Positions 55,922 to 64,000 of a stretch of 64,000 nucleotides of DNA are shown in pieces (the stretch's first letter is position 1; each line of letters opens with the position of its first letter). The stretch spans positions 248,001 to 312,000 of the forward strand of contig CAWJPW010000001.1 in NCBI GenBank assembly GCA_963844845.1. The letters are read 5' to 3'. The notes beneath the pieces were generated by a model. That model was not told the origin of the DNA and did no database searches. It was given only the letters and a program-made list of their open reading frames with translations. Made by a program: the position numbers and the translations under genes. This DNA is from CAWJPW01 sp963844845. GTDB lineage: Bacteria; Acidobacteriota; Thermoanaerobaculia; Thermoanaerobaculales; Sulfomarinibacteraceae.

Positions 55922-57958
55922 GTGAAGAAAGACACGGCTGCCGAGCGAGCCGACGAGTTGAAGCGCCAGATCCGTCACCACGACTACCTCTACTACGTGA
56001 AGGACCAACCGGAGATCGCCGACGAGGCGTACGACGAGCTCTTCCACGAGCTCCTGGCGCTGGAAGCCGAGCACCCGGAGCTGCGCACGCCAGACTCTCC
56101 CACCCAGCGAGTGGGGGGAGCGCCCCTGGACGGGTTCTCCACGGTGAAGCACGCCGCCCCCATGCTCAGCCTCGACTCCGACAACCAGGAGAGCGCGCTG
56201 CGCCGCTTCGACGAGCGTCTACGCAGGACGGTGGACGACGCCTCCTACGTGGTGGAACCCAAGCTCGACGGCCTCTCCATCGAGCTCGTGTACGAGGACG
56301 GCGTGCTGGTCCGCGCCGCCACCCGGGGTGACGGCACGCGCGGCGAGGGGATCACCGAGAACGTCCGCACCATCGGCGCCGTTCCCCTCCGACTGCGGGC
56401 CGATGCCCGCCCGGTGCCTTCCTTCCTGGCGGTGCGCGGTGAGGTCATCATGCGTTTGGGCGCCTTCGAGCAGCTCAACGAGAGGCTCCTGGCCAACGGC
56501 AAGACCCCCTTCGCCAACCCCCGTAACGCCGCCGCCGGATCGCTCAGACAACTCGATCCGAAGGTCACATCCGCGCGTCCACTGGATGTCTACTGCTACG
56601 ACGTCCTCAAGCTCGACGGTGACCAGTTCGACAGCCAGCGGGAGCTCCTGGAGGGGCTCGCCCAGTGGGGCTTCAAGATGAACGAGCTCGTGGGCACAGC
56701 GGCCGACGTCGACGGAGTCGTGGCCTACCACCGGCGCGTCGGCGAGCAGCGCGACGACCTCGAGTACGAGATCGACGGCATCGTCATTAAGCTCGACGAC
56801 CTCAAGGCCCGCGCCCTGCTCGGCACCACCGCCCGCCACCCACGCTGGGCGTTCGCCTTCAAGTTTCCACCGCGCAAGCAGGTGACCCGGGTCCTCTCCA
56901 TCGTCGCCAGCGTCGGGCGCACCGGTGTCGTCACTCCGGTTGCAATGCTCCGACCTGTCGAGCTGGGGGGGGTCACGGTCAGCCGGGCGACCCTCCATAA
57001 TCGTGAGGAGGTCCGGCGCAAGGACATCCGCGAGGGGGACACCGTGAGGGTGCAACGCGCCGGCGACGTGATCCCGCAGGTGGTGGAGCGCCTCGACGAC
57101 GGACGTGAGCGCGGCGAGGCGTTCGAGATGCCCGAGAGCTGTCCCTCCTGTGGCGCCACGCTGGTGGAGCGCGGCCCCTTCACCGTGTGTCCCAACAGCT
57201 TCGACTGCCCGGCCCAACGCGCCGGCCGCGTCCAGCACATGGCCTCCCGGGACGCCCTCGACATCGAGGGTCTCGGCGACGAGACGGCGGTCCAGCTGGT
57301 GGAGCAGGGCCTCGTCACCCGCCTCCCCGACCTCTTCGACCTCACCCCCGAGCAGCTGCTTCCCCTGGAGGGCTTTGCCGAAAAGTCGGCGACGAGCCTG
57401 GTGGAGGGCATCCGTAGGGCCGCGGACGGGGCTCCGCTGGACCGCTTTCTCTACGGTCTCGGCATCCCCGAGGTGGGCTCCAAGGTGGCTCGCGACCTGG
57501 CTGGGCACTTCGGAACCCTGGCCGCCCTGCGCCAGGCCACCACCGAGCAGCTTCAAGAGGTGCGCGGCGTCGGCCCGCGCATGGCGACGCAGATCACGGG
57601 CTTCTTCGCCGATCCACGAAACGTCCGGACCCTCGACACCCTCCTGGACCAGCGGGTAAAGCTCGCCGAGGTGACCGCCGTCGCCGGTACGGGGGACGAT
57701 GCGCTGGAGGGCCTGAAGATGGTCTTCACCGGCTCGCTCGAGCGCCTCTCCCGCCGCGAAGCGTCAGCACTCGCCCAGCGCCACGGCGCCCGGGTGACCT
57801 CTTCGGTGTCCGGCTCCACCGACGTGGTGGTGGCCGGAACCGAGCCCGGCTCCAAGCTGGATGCGGCCGAGGAGCTCGGGGTGAGGGTCCTGGACGAGAC
57901 AGGCTTCCTGGCCTTCCTGGCCGAGCACGGCATCCGGCTGCCCGACGAAGGAGAGTGA
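55922..57958 (+). CDS. ligA: NAD-dependent DNA ligase LigA
   Basis: A 678-residue NAD+-dependent ligase that seals nicks during replication and repair. The N-terminal Ia domain (LKRQIRHHDYLYYVKDQPEIADEAYDEL) binds NAD+; adenylation uses Lys in VVEPKLDGLSIELVYEDG (near residue 114). Four zinc Cys lie in CPSCG and CPNSFDC (near 406-431); HhH repeats and a BRCT domain (from about residue 593, KMVFTGSLERLSRREASALAQ) complete it. The start is GTG 55922 behind GGGAGGCGGAAC. A -10-like TATAGT (55878-55883) lies 38 bp upstream. It is followed by a RimJ-type GNAT 3 bp after the stop. Confidence 0.96.
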   Translation: MKKDTAAERADELKRQIRHHDYLYYVKDQPEIADEAYDELFHELLALEAEHPELRTPDSPTQRVGGAPLDGFSTVKHAAPMLSLDSDNQESALRRFDERLRRTVDDASYVVEPKLDGLSIELVYEDGVLVRAATRGDGTRGEGITENVRTIGAVPLRLRADARPVPSFLAVRGEVIMRLGAFEQLNERLLANGKTPFANPRNAAAGSLRQLDPKVTSARPLDVYCYDVLKLDGDQFDSQRELLEGLAQWGFKMNELVGTAADVDGVVAYHRRVGEQRDDLEYEIDGIVIKLDDLKARALLGTTARHPRWAFAFKFPPRKQVTRVLSIVASVGRTGVVTPVAMLRPVELGGVTVSRATLHNREEVRRKDIREGDTVRVQRAGDVIPQVVERLDDGRERGEAFEMPESCPSCGATLVERGPFTVCPNSFDCPAQRAGRVQHMASRDALDIEGLGDETAVQLVEQGLVTRLPDLFDLTPEQLLPLEGFAEKSATSLVEGIRRAADGAPLDRFLYGLGIPEVGSKVARDLAGHFGTLAALRQATTEQLQEVRGVGPRMATQITGFFADPRNVRTLDTLLDQRVKLAEVTAVAGTGDDALEGLKMVFTGSLERLSRREASALAQRHGARVTSSVSGSTDVVVAGTEPGSKLDAAEELGVRVLDETGFLAFLAEHGIRLPDEGE

Positions 57959-57961
57959 CCG

Positions 57962-58723
57962 ATGGCCGATCAGGCCGACGATCCCCGCACCCTGGCCAAC
58001 GCGGTGCGCGCCGCCTGCCTCGCGACCGCCGTCGCGGCCTACGAGGACGCGGGCCTCCAGGGCCTGTGCGCCGCGGGGCGCTTCGAGCGCGCCCTCGACG
58101 CCATCCGTGAGCTGCACCTGCCGGAACCCGCGCCCGCCGGCTGCTCCGATCTCCCGGAGCTGGCGACGTCGCGCCTCCTCCTGCGCGTACCGGGTCCCGA
58201 CGACGCCGTGCGCTGCGCCCGCTACGTGAGCGACAACCGGGATCACCTGGCGCGGTGGGAGCCCGAACGGAGCGACGACTACTTCACGTCTCAGCTCTGG
58301 CGCGATGAAGCGACCCGCCTCCGAGCCCATGCACGCGCCGGCACCACGTGGTCGTTCCTCATCCTGGACCGGGCGGACCCGGCCGGCGCGGTGCTCGGCC
58401 GCGCCACCCTCAGCAACGTCGCCCGCGGCCCCTTCCAGGCGGCCAGCCTCGGCTACTCCCTGGACCACCGCGCCGAGGGACGGGGGCTCATGTACGAGGC
58501 GCTCGTCGCCGTGCTCGAGCACACGTTCGGCGCCCTCGAGCTGCACCGCGTACAGGCGGCGTACATGCCCGGCAATCAGCGTAGCGCGCGGATCCTGCGC
58601 CGCCTCGGCTTCCTCGTCGAGGGCTACGCCCTCGCGTACCTCAAGCTCGCCGGCCGCTGGCAGGACCACGTGCTCACCGCCCTCAACGCCGAGCGCTGGC
58701 ACGACGGCTCGCGCCACAGGTAG
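57962..58723 (+). CDS. RimJ/RimL-like GNAT acetyltransferase with N-terminal helical extension
   Basis: A 253-residue protein. Residues 1-65 form an Ala-rich helical region (TLANAVRAACLATAVAAYEDAGLQGLCA). The GNAT domain follows: TSRLLLRVPGPDDAVRCARY, SFLILDRADPAGAVLGRATLSN, SLGYSLDHRAEGRGLMYEAL (CoA loop AEGRGL), LHRVQAAYMPGNQRSARILRRLGF and EGYALAYLKLAGRWQDHV, all typical of ribosomal-protein N-alpha-acetyltransferases. A ribosomal or other protein N-terminus as target is family knowledge, not proof. The ATG at 57962, 3 bp after ligA, sits behind AAGGAGAG. Confidence 0.88.
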   Translation: MADQADDPRTLANAVRAACLATAVAAYEDAGLQGLCAAGRFERALDAIRELHLPEPAPAGCSDLPELATSRLLLRVPGPDDAVRCARYVSDNRDHLARWEPERSDDYFTSQLWRDEATRLRAHARAGTTWSFLILDRADPAGAVLGRATLSNVARGPFQAASLGYSLDHRAEGRGLMYEALVAVLEHTFGALELHRVQAAYMPGNQRSARILRRLGFLVEGYALAYLKLAGRWQDHVLTALNAERWHDGSRHR

Positions 58724-58837
58724 CGGGAAGAAGCGATGCAGCAGGCGTAGCGGGCTCCCTGGCCCTTCGGCGGGCGGACAGCCGCTGGAGCGCGGCATCG
58801 GCCTCGGGAAGCCGCAGCTGCGGCTCCCGAAAGAGCG

Positions 58838-60526
58838 CTACAGCCCCAGCTCCTTCATCCTCCGGTAGAGAGTCGACACGCCGATGCCCAAGCGGTCGGC
58901 CGCCTCGGGGACGAGCCCTGCGCAAGCCGCCAGCACCCGCCGAATGTGATCGCGCTCCGCCTCTTCCACGACGTCCTTGAGCCGATCTCCATCATGTCCC
59001 CTGCGGGCGCTCACGATCTCGTCCTGGAGCCGCAAGGTGTCGAGTAACTCGCCATCCTCCACGAACAGCGCGGCCCGCGTCATCTCCTTCTCGAGCTGGC
59101 GCACGTTTCCCGGCCAGGCGTAGCTGACCAGGGCGGCGAGGGCCGCACGCGAGATCCCAGCGGCACGGACCCCGAGCTCGGCACACGCCCGCGCGAGGAA
59201 GTGGGCGGCAAGGTTGGGGATATCAGCGCGGCGGTCCCGCAGGGGCGGCAGAGTGACGACCCAGTCGGCGATGCGGTGGTAGAGGTCCCGGCGCAATGCG
59301 CCTTCCGCCAGCATGGCCCCGACGTCACGGTTGGTGGCCGACAGGACGCGCACGTCAGCCGGGCGGGCGCGCTGGCCGCCAAGCCGGTAGACCTCCCCCT
59401 CCTGAAGGACCCGCAGGATCTTCGCCTGGGTCTCCAGGGACATGTCACCGATCTCGTCGAGGAAGAGCGTCCCGCCGTGGGCTGCCTCGAAGCGTCCGGG
59501 GCGGGCCTCGACGCCCGTCGCCACCCCCTGCTCGATGCCGAAGAGCTCGCTCTCGAGGAGGTCACGGGGGAGCGCGGCACAGTTGACGGTCACCAGCGCG
59601 GCGGCCGCTCGGTCCGAGGCAGAGTGGATGAACCGGGCGAGCAGCTCCTTGCCGGTGCCCGACTCGCCGCGGATGAGCACGCTCACGCGGCTCACCGCGA
59701 CACGGGCCGCCTGCGCGTAGATCGAGCGCACCTCGGGATCGAGGCTGGAGGGCCGGGGCGGCCGCGGCGCGTCACCCGCTCCGGCCGCCGAGACCGGCGG
59801 CCGCGCCGGGGATCGCGCGGCCGCCCGCACCAGGGCCGCCGCCGCCCGCACCAGGGGCGCGTACACCTCGGCGAAGCTGCCAGACCGGAACTCGACCGCG
59901 AGGACCGTGCCCTCGCCGGCGTCGGCGCGGCACGGCCCCGCCTCCCCCGAGCCGGAACGCTCGCCCGAGTACACCACACCGCCGCCGTCGACACTCGTGA
60001 TCTCGACCCGACGACATGGAAGGCTCTGGAGAAGGGCCGCCCCCACCGCCTGGGCGACCTCGGTGTGCGAGTCACCGCGAGCCACCGCCTCCGCGAGTTC
60101 AGGAAGCCGCGTGAGAGCGAAGCTCTGCAGCGCCGCAGGGCCCACCGTGGAGAGCTCGCACGGAACCTCCGGAGTCATCGGAGGTGTATCGGGATCCGCA
60201 TCGGGAAGCTTGATGCCCACCTCGACGTCATCGGCGCCCACCTCGTCCACGTGGAGCTCGACGCTACCGATGCGGACCCGGCTGCCGGGGGGAAGGGACA
60301 CCTTCGCGGTCACCGCGCGGCCGTCCACCCGGGTGCCGTTGCGCGACCCCAGATCAGTCAGCGTGACGCCCTCGTCGCCGATCTCGAGGAGCGCGTGGTT
60401 CCGGGAGACGGTGGGATGGTTGAGGCGGATGGCACTGTCAGTACTCGACCCCACGGTGTGCGATCCCGGGCCTGGCGCAAAGCGCAGCGCGCGGTCACCG
60501 ACGAAGGCGACGAGGCGAACCGCCAT
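58838..60526 (-). CDS. FHA-domain sigma-54-type activator with variant GAFTGA loop
   Basis: A 562-residue regulator. The N-terminal FHA domain (residues 1-95) has GSSTDSAIRLNHPTVSRNHALL and DLGSRNGTRV, the phosphothreonine-binding Arg/Ser/His residues. A central region (about 135-250) resembles a GAF-type sensor. The AAA+ domain has Walker A GESGTGKE (near 285), Walker B GGTLFLDEIGDM, and R-finger region NRDVGAMLAEGALRRDLYHRI. In the sigma-54 contact loop the usual GAFTGA reads GVATGV (near 333). A C-terminal Fis-type HTH (ADRLGIGVSTLYRRMKEL) closes. ATG 60526 follows GGAGGTGAGG. Earlier in-frame starts are unconserved. Confidence 0.93.
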   Translation of the reverse strand: MAVRLVAFVGDRALRFAPGPGSHTVGSSTDSAIRLNHPTVSRNHALLEIGDEGVTLTDLGSRNGTRVDGRAVTAKVSLPPGSRVRIGSVELHVDEVGADDVEVGIKLPDADPDTPPMTPEVPCELSTVGPAALQSFALTRLPELAEAVARGDSHTEVAQAVGAALLQSLPCRRVEITSVDGGGVVYSGERSGSGEAGPCRADAGEGTVLAVEFRSGSFAEVYAPLVRAAAALVRAAARSPARPPVSAAGAGDAPRPPRPSSLDPEVRSIYAQAARVAVSRVSVLIRGESGTGKELLARFIHSASDRAAAALVTVNCAALPRDLLESELFGIEQGVATGVEARPGRFEAAHGGTLFLDEIGDMSLETQAKILRVLQEGEVYRLGGQRARPADVRVLSATNRDVGAMLAEGALRRDLYHRIADWVVTLPPLRDRRADIPNLAAHFLARACAELGVRAAGISRAALAALVSYAWPGNVRQLEKEMTRAALFVEDGELLDTLRLQDEIVSARRGHDGDRLKDVVEEAERDHIRRVLAACAGLVPEAADRLGIGVSTLYRRMKELGL

Positions 60527-60884
60527 GACCTCACCTCCACCCGGCATCCGACCCGAGCACCGGATACTGCCTCTCTGCAGGCACGACCTGGACGACAAGC
60601 TTGTGCATGGCTGTGCACCGTAATTTTCTCGAACCAGCACCGAAGTGTCAATGCCCAATACTGAGACATGAAGGAAATCTCAGAATCGCCGGCGCCGGCA
60701 CAACGACGTCTGACGAACCCGTCAACCACTCGGGAACGCGCCTCCCGCTGCAGGCGATGCCCCTCCGCGCAGTACCGACTGCTTGCGCTCATCCTGACAG
60801 CCAGCGACAATCGAACCACAACATCGATCCTCTTCCTACGCAACCATGGCAGCCCCTCGGTTCGCCAGCTAATGGGAGGCGGCG
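60527..60884. other. divergent regulatory region between activator and kinase
   Basis: 358 bp. The plus-strand text contains inverted CTGAGA (60661-60666)/TCTCAG (60678-60683) and the palindrome GCCGGCGCCGGC just after it. The minus-strand promoter for the activator is listed separately. A 87-codon plus-strand frame (60668-60931) runs into the kinase out of phase and is judged non-coding. No plus-strand promoter for the kinase was found. Confidence 0.45.
60623..60651 (-). promoter_or_regulatory. sigma-70-type promoter of the FHA activator gene
   Basis: On the minus strand TTGACA (60651-60646), a 17-bp spacer and GAAAAT (60628-60623) give a 4/6 match for the -10. The transcript would carry a leader of roughly 90 nt. 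The CTGAGA/TCTCAG dyad lies just upstream of the -35. Confidence 0.5.
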
Positions 60885-63800
60885 TTGCGGCACGACACGG
60901 CGGTCATGATCGGCTCCGGCGGCATGGGTGAGGTCTACAAGGCATGGGATCCCGACATCGAGCGCTGGGTCGCGTTCAAGTACCTCAAGCACTCGAACCC
61001 CGAAATGGTGGAGCGCCTCCTCCGCGAGGCCAGGGCGCAGGCGCGGGTCGAGCACCCCGGTGTATGCAAGGTCTACGAGGTGGGCTGGGACGACGGACAC
61101 CCGTTCATCGCCATGCAGCACGTCGACGGGCTCCCGCTGAACCAGGCGGTCGCCAACATGGCGCTGGAGGAGAAGGTCCTGGTGGTCAAACGCGCGGCAG
61201 AGGCTGTGCAGGCGGCCCACGCGGTGGGGCTGATCCACCGCGACCTCAAACCCGGCAACATCATCGTCGCCCGCGGCGACGACGGCCGGCCGCTGCCCTA
61301 CGTGCTGGATTTCGGCATCGCCCGCGAGGTCGATGTCTCCGGTCTCACCATGACCGGGCAGATCCTCGGCACTCCCGGATACCTGTCGCCGGAGCAGGCC
61401 ATGGGTGCAACGGTCGACCGCCGCACCGACGTGTTCAGCCTCGGAGTCGTGCTCTACGAGGTGCTCAGCAGCGCCCGACCGTTCACTGGCGGCAGCGAGG
61501 TCGCCATGCTGCTCAGCCTGCTCGGCAACGACCCGGTACCGCTGCGCCGCCGCGTGCCGTCGATCCCCCGCGACCTGGAGACGGTGGTCGCCACCTGTCT
61601 GGAAAAGGAGCCCGCACGCCGCTACCCCTCGGCACGAGCGCTCGCCGAGGACCTCGGGCGCTTTCTCGACGGTGAGCCGGTCCTCGCCCGCCGACGCTCG
61701 CCGCTGTCACGCCTGGTGGCGCGCGCGCGGCATCATCCTCGGCTGACGGCGGCGGCCCTCGTCGCCGTCCTGGCGATCGCCGGCTTCGCCGGCCTCGCCG
61801 TGCAGGCCCGCCTCTCCGCCGCCCGGCGCGTCCAGGCGGCCCAGCGTTTCGGCCAGGAGGTGGAGCGTATCGAGAGCGTGCTCGGCCGCGCCTTTCTCCT
61901 GCCATTGCATGACATCCGCCCTCAGATTCAGCAGGTTCGCGAGCGCATCGCCTGGATCGACGCAGAGATGGAGCGGCTGGGAGGCGTCTCACGGGGGGTC
62001 GGGCACGATGCCGCCGGGCGCGGCTACCTGGCCCTGGGAGACGTGGAGAGTGCCCGGCGCCGGCTGCAGCTGGCGTGGGATCTCGGCGAGCGCACCCCCC
62101 GCGTCGCATTCGCCCTCGGCCTCAGCCTGGCGCAGCTTTACCGCGTCGCTTTGGAGGATGCCGCCGCCATCCGCAACCCCGCCCTGCGCGAGGAGCACCT
62201 CGAGCGGGCGCGGCGTCAGCTCCGCAACCCGGCACGCACCTACCTCGAGCAGAGCGTGGGCGGTGCCGAGCACCCCAAGCTCCTGGCCGCGTGGCTGGCC
62301 TTTGCCTCCGATGACAGCACATCCGCCCTCGAGCACCTCCGCAGCCTCCACGACACCGACCCCTTCTTCTACCCGGGCGACCTTCTCGCCGGCGCGGTGC
62401 ATCGCCGCGTCTACCAGGAGGCGGTGGACCACGGCGACACGGCAGCTGCCGACGCTGCGTTCGCGGCTGCCCGCAGCGCCTTCAGCGCGGCCGCGGCGGT
62501 GGGCGAGAGCGACCCACGTCCGGCGGAGGAGCTGTGCGCGCTTTGGGTCCAGGCACTCCGGGTGCAGTACTTCTCCGGCGGCGAACTCGAGCCCGCGCGC
62601 GACGCCGCCCTCGAGGCCTGTGGGCGCGCGCTCACCGCCAACCCCGACTCGGCAGCGGCCCATCTCGAGGTGGGCCGCGCCCGGCGGTACTGGGCCGCCC
62701 ACGAGATGGACACGGGCCAGGACCCCACCGCCGAGCTGGAGCGCGCCCGCGACCACGCCCGCCGGGCGCTGGCCGCCGACCCGGACAACCACGAAGCGCT
62801 CATCCTCCTGGGCGTCTGCTCACGGATCGCCGCCAACGCCCTCGCCGAGACCGGCGGTGACCCCCGCCCCGAGCTCCGCGCCGCCGTGACGGCGTATACC
62901 GCGGCCATCCGCATCGAGCCCGCCAACTATGGCGCCAACACGAGCCTGGCCACCGCCCACCTGCATCTCGGTGCCGACGCGCGCGCCCGGGGAGAGGACC
63001 CCACCCCTCACTTCCGGCAAGCCGCAGACGCCGCCCGCCGCGCCACCGAGCTCCACCCCGAGCTCGTGGGGGCATGGATCAACCTGGGGATCGCCGAGGG
63101 TCAGATCGGCCTGTGGCGCCGGGACACCGGCGGCGCCGCCGAGCCCTGCTTCGCCCGCGGCGGTGAGGCCCTGCGCCGCGCCATCCAAGTCAACCCCGAG
63201 TTCTACACCGCGCACTACAACCTCGGCGAGATGCTGGTGGAGCAGGCGGTGGGCGAGCTGCGCCGTGGCCGCGACCCCGCGCCCACCCTCGACGAGGCCG
63301 AGCCGCTGCTCGAGATCGCCCGCGAGCGGTTCGGCTCCTTCGCCGCCCCAAACTTCCTCCTCGCCCACGCCGCCGCCCTGCGGGCGGAGCACGCCCGCCT
63401 CACCGGCGGTGATCCCGGACCGCAGCTGGAACGAGCCGCAGCCGCCACCCACGCAGGGCGCGCGATCCGCTCGGACGACCCCACGGGTCTGCTCTTGGCG
63501 TCGCTGGCTCCGCTGGTCGAGGCGCGCTGGCGGCTGGCGGAGGGGCGTGACCCCTCGCCCGCCATCGCCGCCGGCCTCGAACTCGTGAATGGCGCGTTGG
63601 CCGTCAACCCCTCCCTGGCCGCGGCGTGGGCACGCGCCGCCGAGCTCGAGCTCGTCGTCGCGCGCCGATTGCAGGAGGCGGGCCGCCCCGCCGACGCCGT
63701 CTTCGAACGGGCGGAGCAGTCGACCGACCGGGCGAGGGGGCTCAACTCCGGCGATGCCGGAGTCGAGACGGTGGCGGCCCGGCTGTGGCGCCAGCGGGCG

Positions 63801-64000
63801 GAGAGCCTCTTCAGCCTGGGCGGCGACCCTGCCGCGGCGCTCGCGCACGGCCTCGAGGCCACCGCCCGCGCTCTCGCGCTGGACCCCGCCCGGGCACGCG
63901 CTCACATCGAGCGCGCCGCACTCGAGGCCCTGTCCGCCCGCGCCAACGACTCAGCGGCGGCCGACCATACGGCCGCTGCGGCGTCGGCTTGGAGCGAGGC
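60885..64000 (+). CDS. Ser/Thr protein kinase with TPR-like C-terminal region, 3'-truncated
   Basis: More than 1038 codons; the gene runs off the window. The Pkn2-type kinase has IGSGGMGEVYKAWD, VAFKYLK (ATP-binding Lys near residue 32), IHRDLKPGNIIV (near 118), LDFGIARE (near 142), GTPGYLSPEQAMG and RRTDVFSLGVVLYEVLS. One TM helix follows (LTAAALVAVLAIAGFAGLAV, near 285-305). Beyond it a long exported-side region of TPR-like helical pairs (for example ALTANPDSAAAHLEVGRARRY, TELHPELVGAWINLGIAEGQIG) continues to the end. The start is TTG 60885, 5 bases behind GGGAGG; an ATG at 60906 would remove part of the first kinase strand. It likely signals to the divergent FHA regulator. Confidence 0.93.
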   Translation, partial: MRHDTAVMIGSGGMGEVYKAWDPDIERWVAFKYLKHSNPEMVERLLREARAQARVEHPGVCKVYEVGWDDGHPFIAMQHVDGLPLNQAVANMALEEKVLVVKRAAEAVQAAHAVGLIHRDLKPGNIIVARGDDGRPLPYVLDFGIAREVDVSGLTMTGQILGTPGYLSPEQAMGATVDRRTDVFSLGVVLYEVLSSARPFTGGSEVAMLLSLLGNDPVPLRRRVPSIPRDLETVVATCLEKEPARRYPSARALAEDLGRFLDGEPVLARRRSPLSRLVARARHHPRLTAAALVAVLAIAGFAGLAVQARLSAARRVQAAQRFGQEVERIESVLGRAFLLPLHDIRPQIQQVRERIAWIDAEMERLGGVSRGVGHDAAGRGYLALGDVESARRRLQLAWDLGERTPRVAFALGLSLAQLYRVALEDAAAIRNPALREEHLERARRQLRNPARTYLEQSVGGAEHPKLLAAWLAFASDDSTSALEHLRSLHDTDPFFYPGDLLAGAVHRRVYQEAVDHGDTAAADAAFAAARSAFSAAAAVGESDPRPAEELCALWVQALRVQYFSGGELEPARDAALEACGRALTANPDSAAAHLEVGRARRYWAAHEMDTGQDPTAELERARDHARRALAADPDNHEALILLGVCSRIAANALAETGGDPRPELRAAVTAYTAAIRIEPANYGANTSLATAHLHLGADARARGEDPTPHFRQAADAARRATELHPELVGAWINLGIAEGQIGLWRRDTGGAAEPCFARGGEALRRAIQVNPEFYTAHYNLGEMLVEQAVGELRRGRDPAPTLDEAEPLLEIARERFGSFAAPNFLLAHAAALRAEHARLTGGDPGPQLERAAAATHAGRAIRSDDPTGLLLASLAPLVEARWRLAEGRDPSPAIAAGLELVNGALAVNPSLAAAWARAAELELVVARRLQEAGRPADAVFERAEQSTDRARGLNSGDAGVETVAARLWRQRAESLFSLGGDPAAALAHGLEATARALALDPARARAHIERAALEALSARANDSAAADHTAAAASAWSE

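Noticed and set aside
60668..60931. A small 87-codon plus-strand gene before the kinase
   Set aside because: It runs out of phase into the kinase start, is Arg-rich, and ends within the kinase P-loop.

Overview
The window is about 64 kb of very GC-rich (roughly 70 %) bacterial chromosome, densely packed with single-domain housekeeping and accessory genes. There is no rRNA, tRNA, phage, plasmid, transposase or CRISPR signal that I can see. Several traits point to a free-living Gram-negative (diderm) bacterium: an RND/TolC efflux system, several lipoprotein signal peptides, SmtA-free SUF-type Fe-S assembly with SufU and an Rrf2 regulator, a giant Ser/Thr kinase with TPR-like repeats beside an FHA/sigma-54-type activator, an M13 peptidase, and a secreted sugar dehydrogenase with a GFESG-W-like tail. 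An Acidobacteriota lineage (Thermoanaerobaculia-like) is my best guess; Myxococcota or Gemmatimonadota are alternatives. This is inference from gene content, not from a marker search.

Layout. 0-3 kb: a 5'-truncated LOG-family gene, a spondin-domain secreted protein, and a cyclophilin/GDPD pair. 3.3-12 kb: a six-gene minus-strand operon (response regulator, histidine kinase, PepSY-like lipoprotein, TolC, adaptor, RND pump). 12-19 kb: M13 peptidase, a 1.2-kb ORF-free repeat region, rhomboid protease, PQQ-type sugar dehydrogenase, TlpA-like thioredoxin and a nitronate-monooxygenase-like enzyme. 19.6 kb: infC with an ATT start and a near-consensus promoter, without rpmI-rplT behind it. 20.5-26.7 kb: a complete SUF operon (rrf2-sufB-C-D-S-U-T), with most junctions overlapping. 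27-36 kb: RNB ribonuclease, DUF1003 protein, transglutaminase/TPR protein and sbcDC. 36-41 kb: a GH63-like glycosidase, a dihydrolipoamide-dehydrogenase-type flavoprotein and a short YigZ. 41.6-46 kb: two convergent translationally coupled pairs, GNAT + ornithine-racemase-like and M20 amidohydrolase + alanine racemase. 46-58.7 kb: histidine phosphatase, a GGDEF/EAL-SMUG1-CDF operon, a lipoprotein, a TerC-family protein behind a structured leader, ALDH, dodecin, LigA and a RimJ-like GNAT. 58.8-64 kb: the FHA activator and the divergent kinase, which runs off the end.

The most unusual content is non-coding. (1) Three copies of a GC-rich multi-hairpin element (14.9-15.5, 26.8-27.1 and 40.7-41.0 kb) show compensatory changes in their stems. 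(2) A degenerate heptamer, GRGTRAA/TTYACYC, occurs in seven intergenic arrays. In two places inverted arrays bracket a related GC-rich core, giving a MITE-like element, and three genes take their stop codon from it. (3) Structured leaders precede the GNAT-racemase operon and the TerC gene. The coding feature most worth following up is the racemase/acyltransferase/amidohydrolase neighbourhood at 41.6-46.1 kb.
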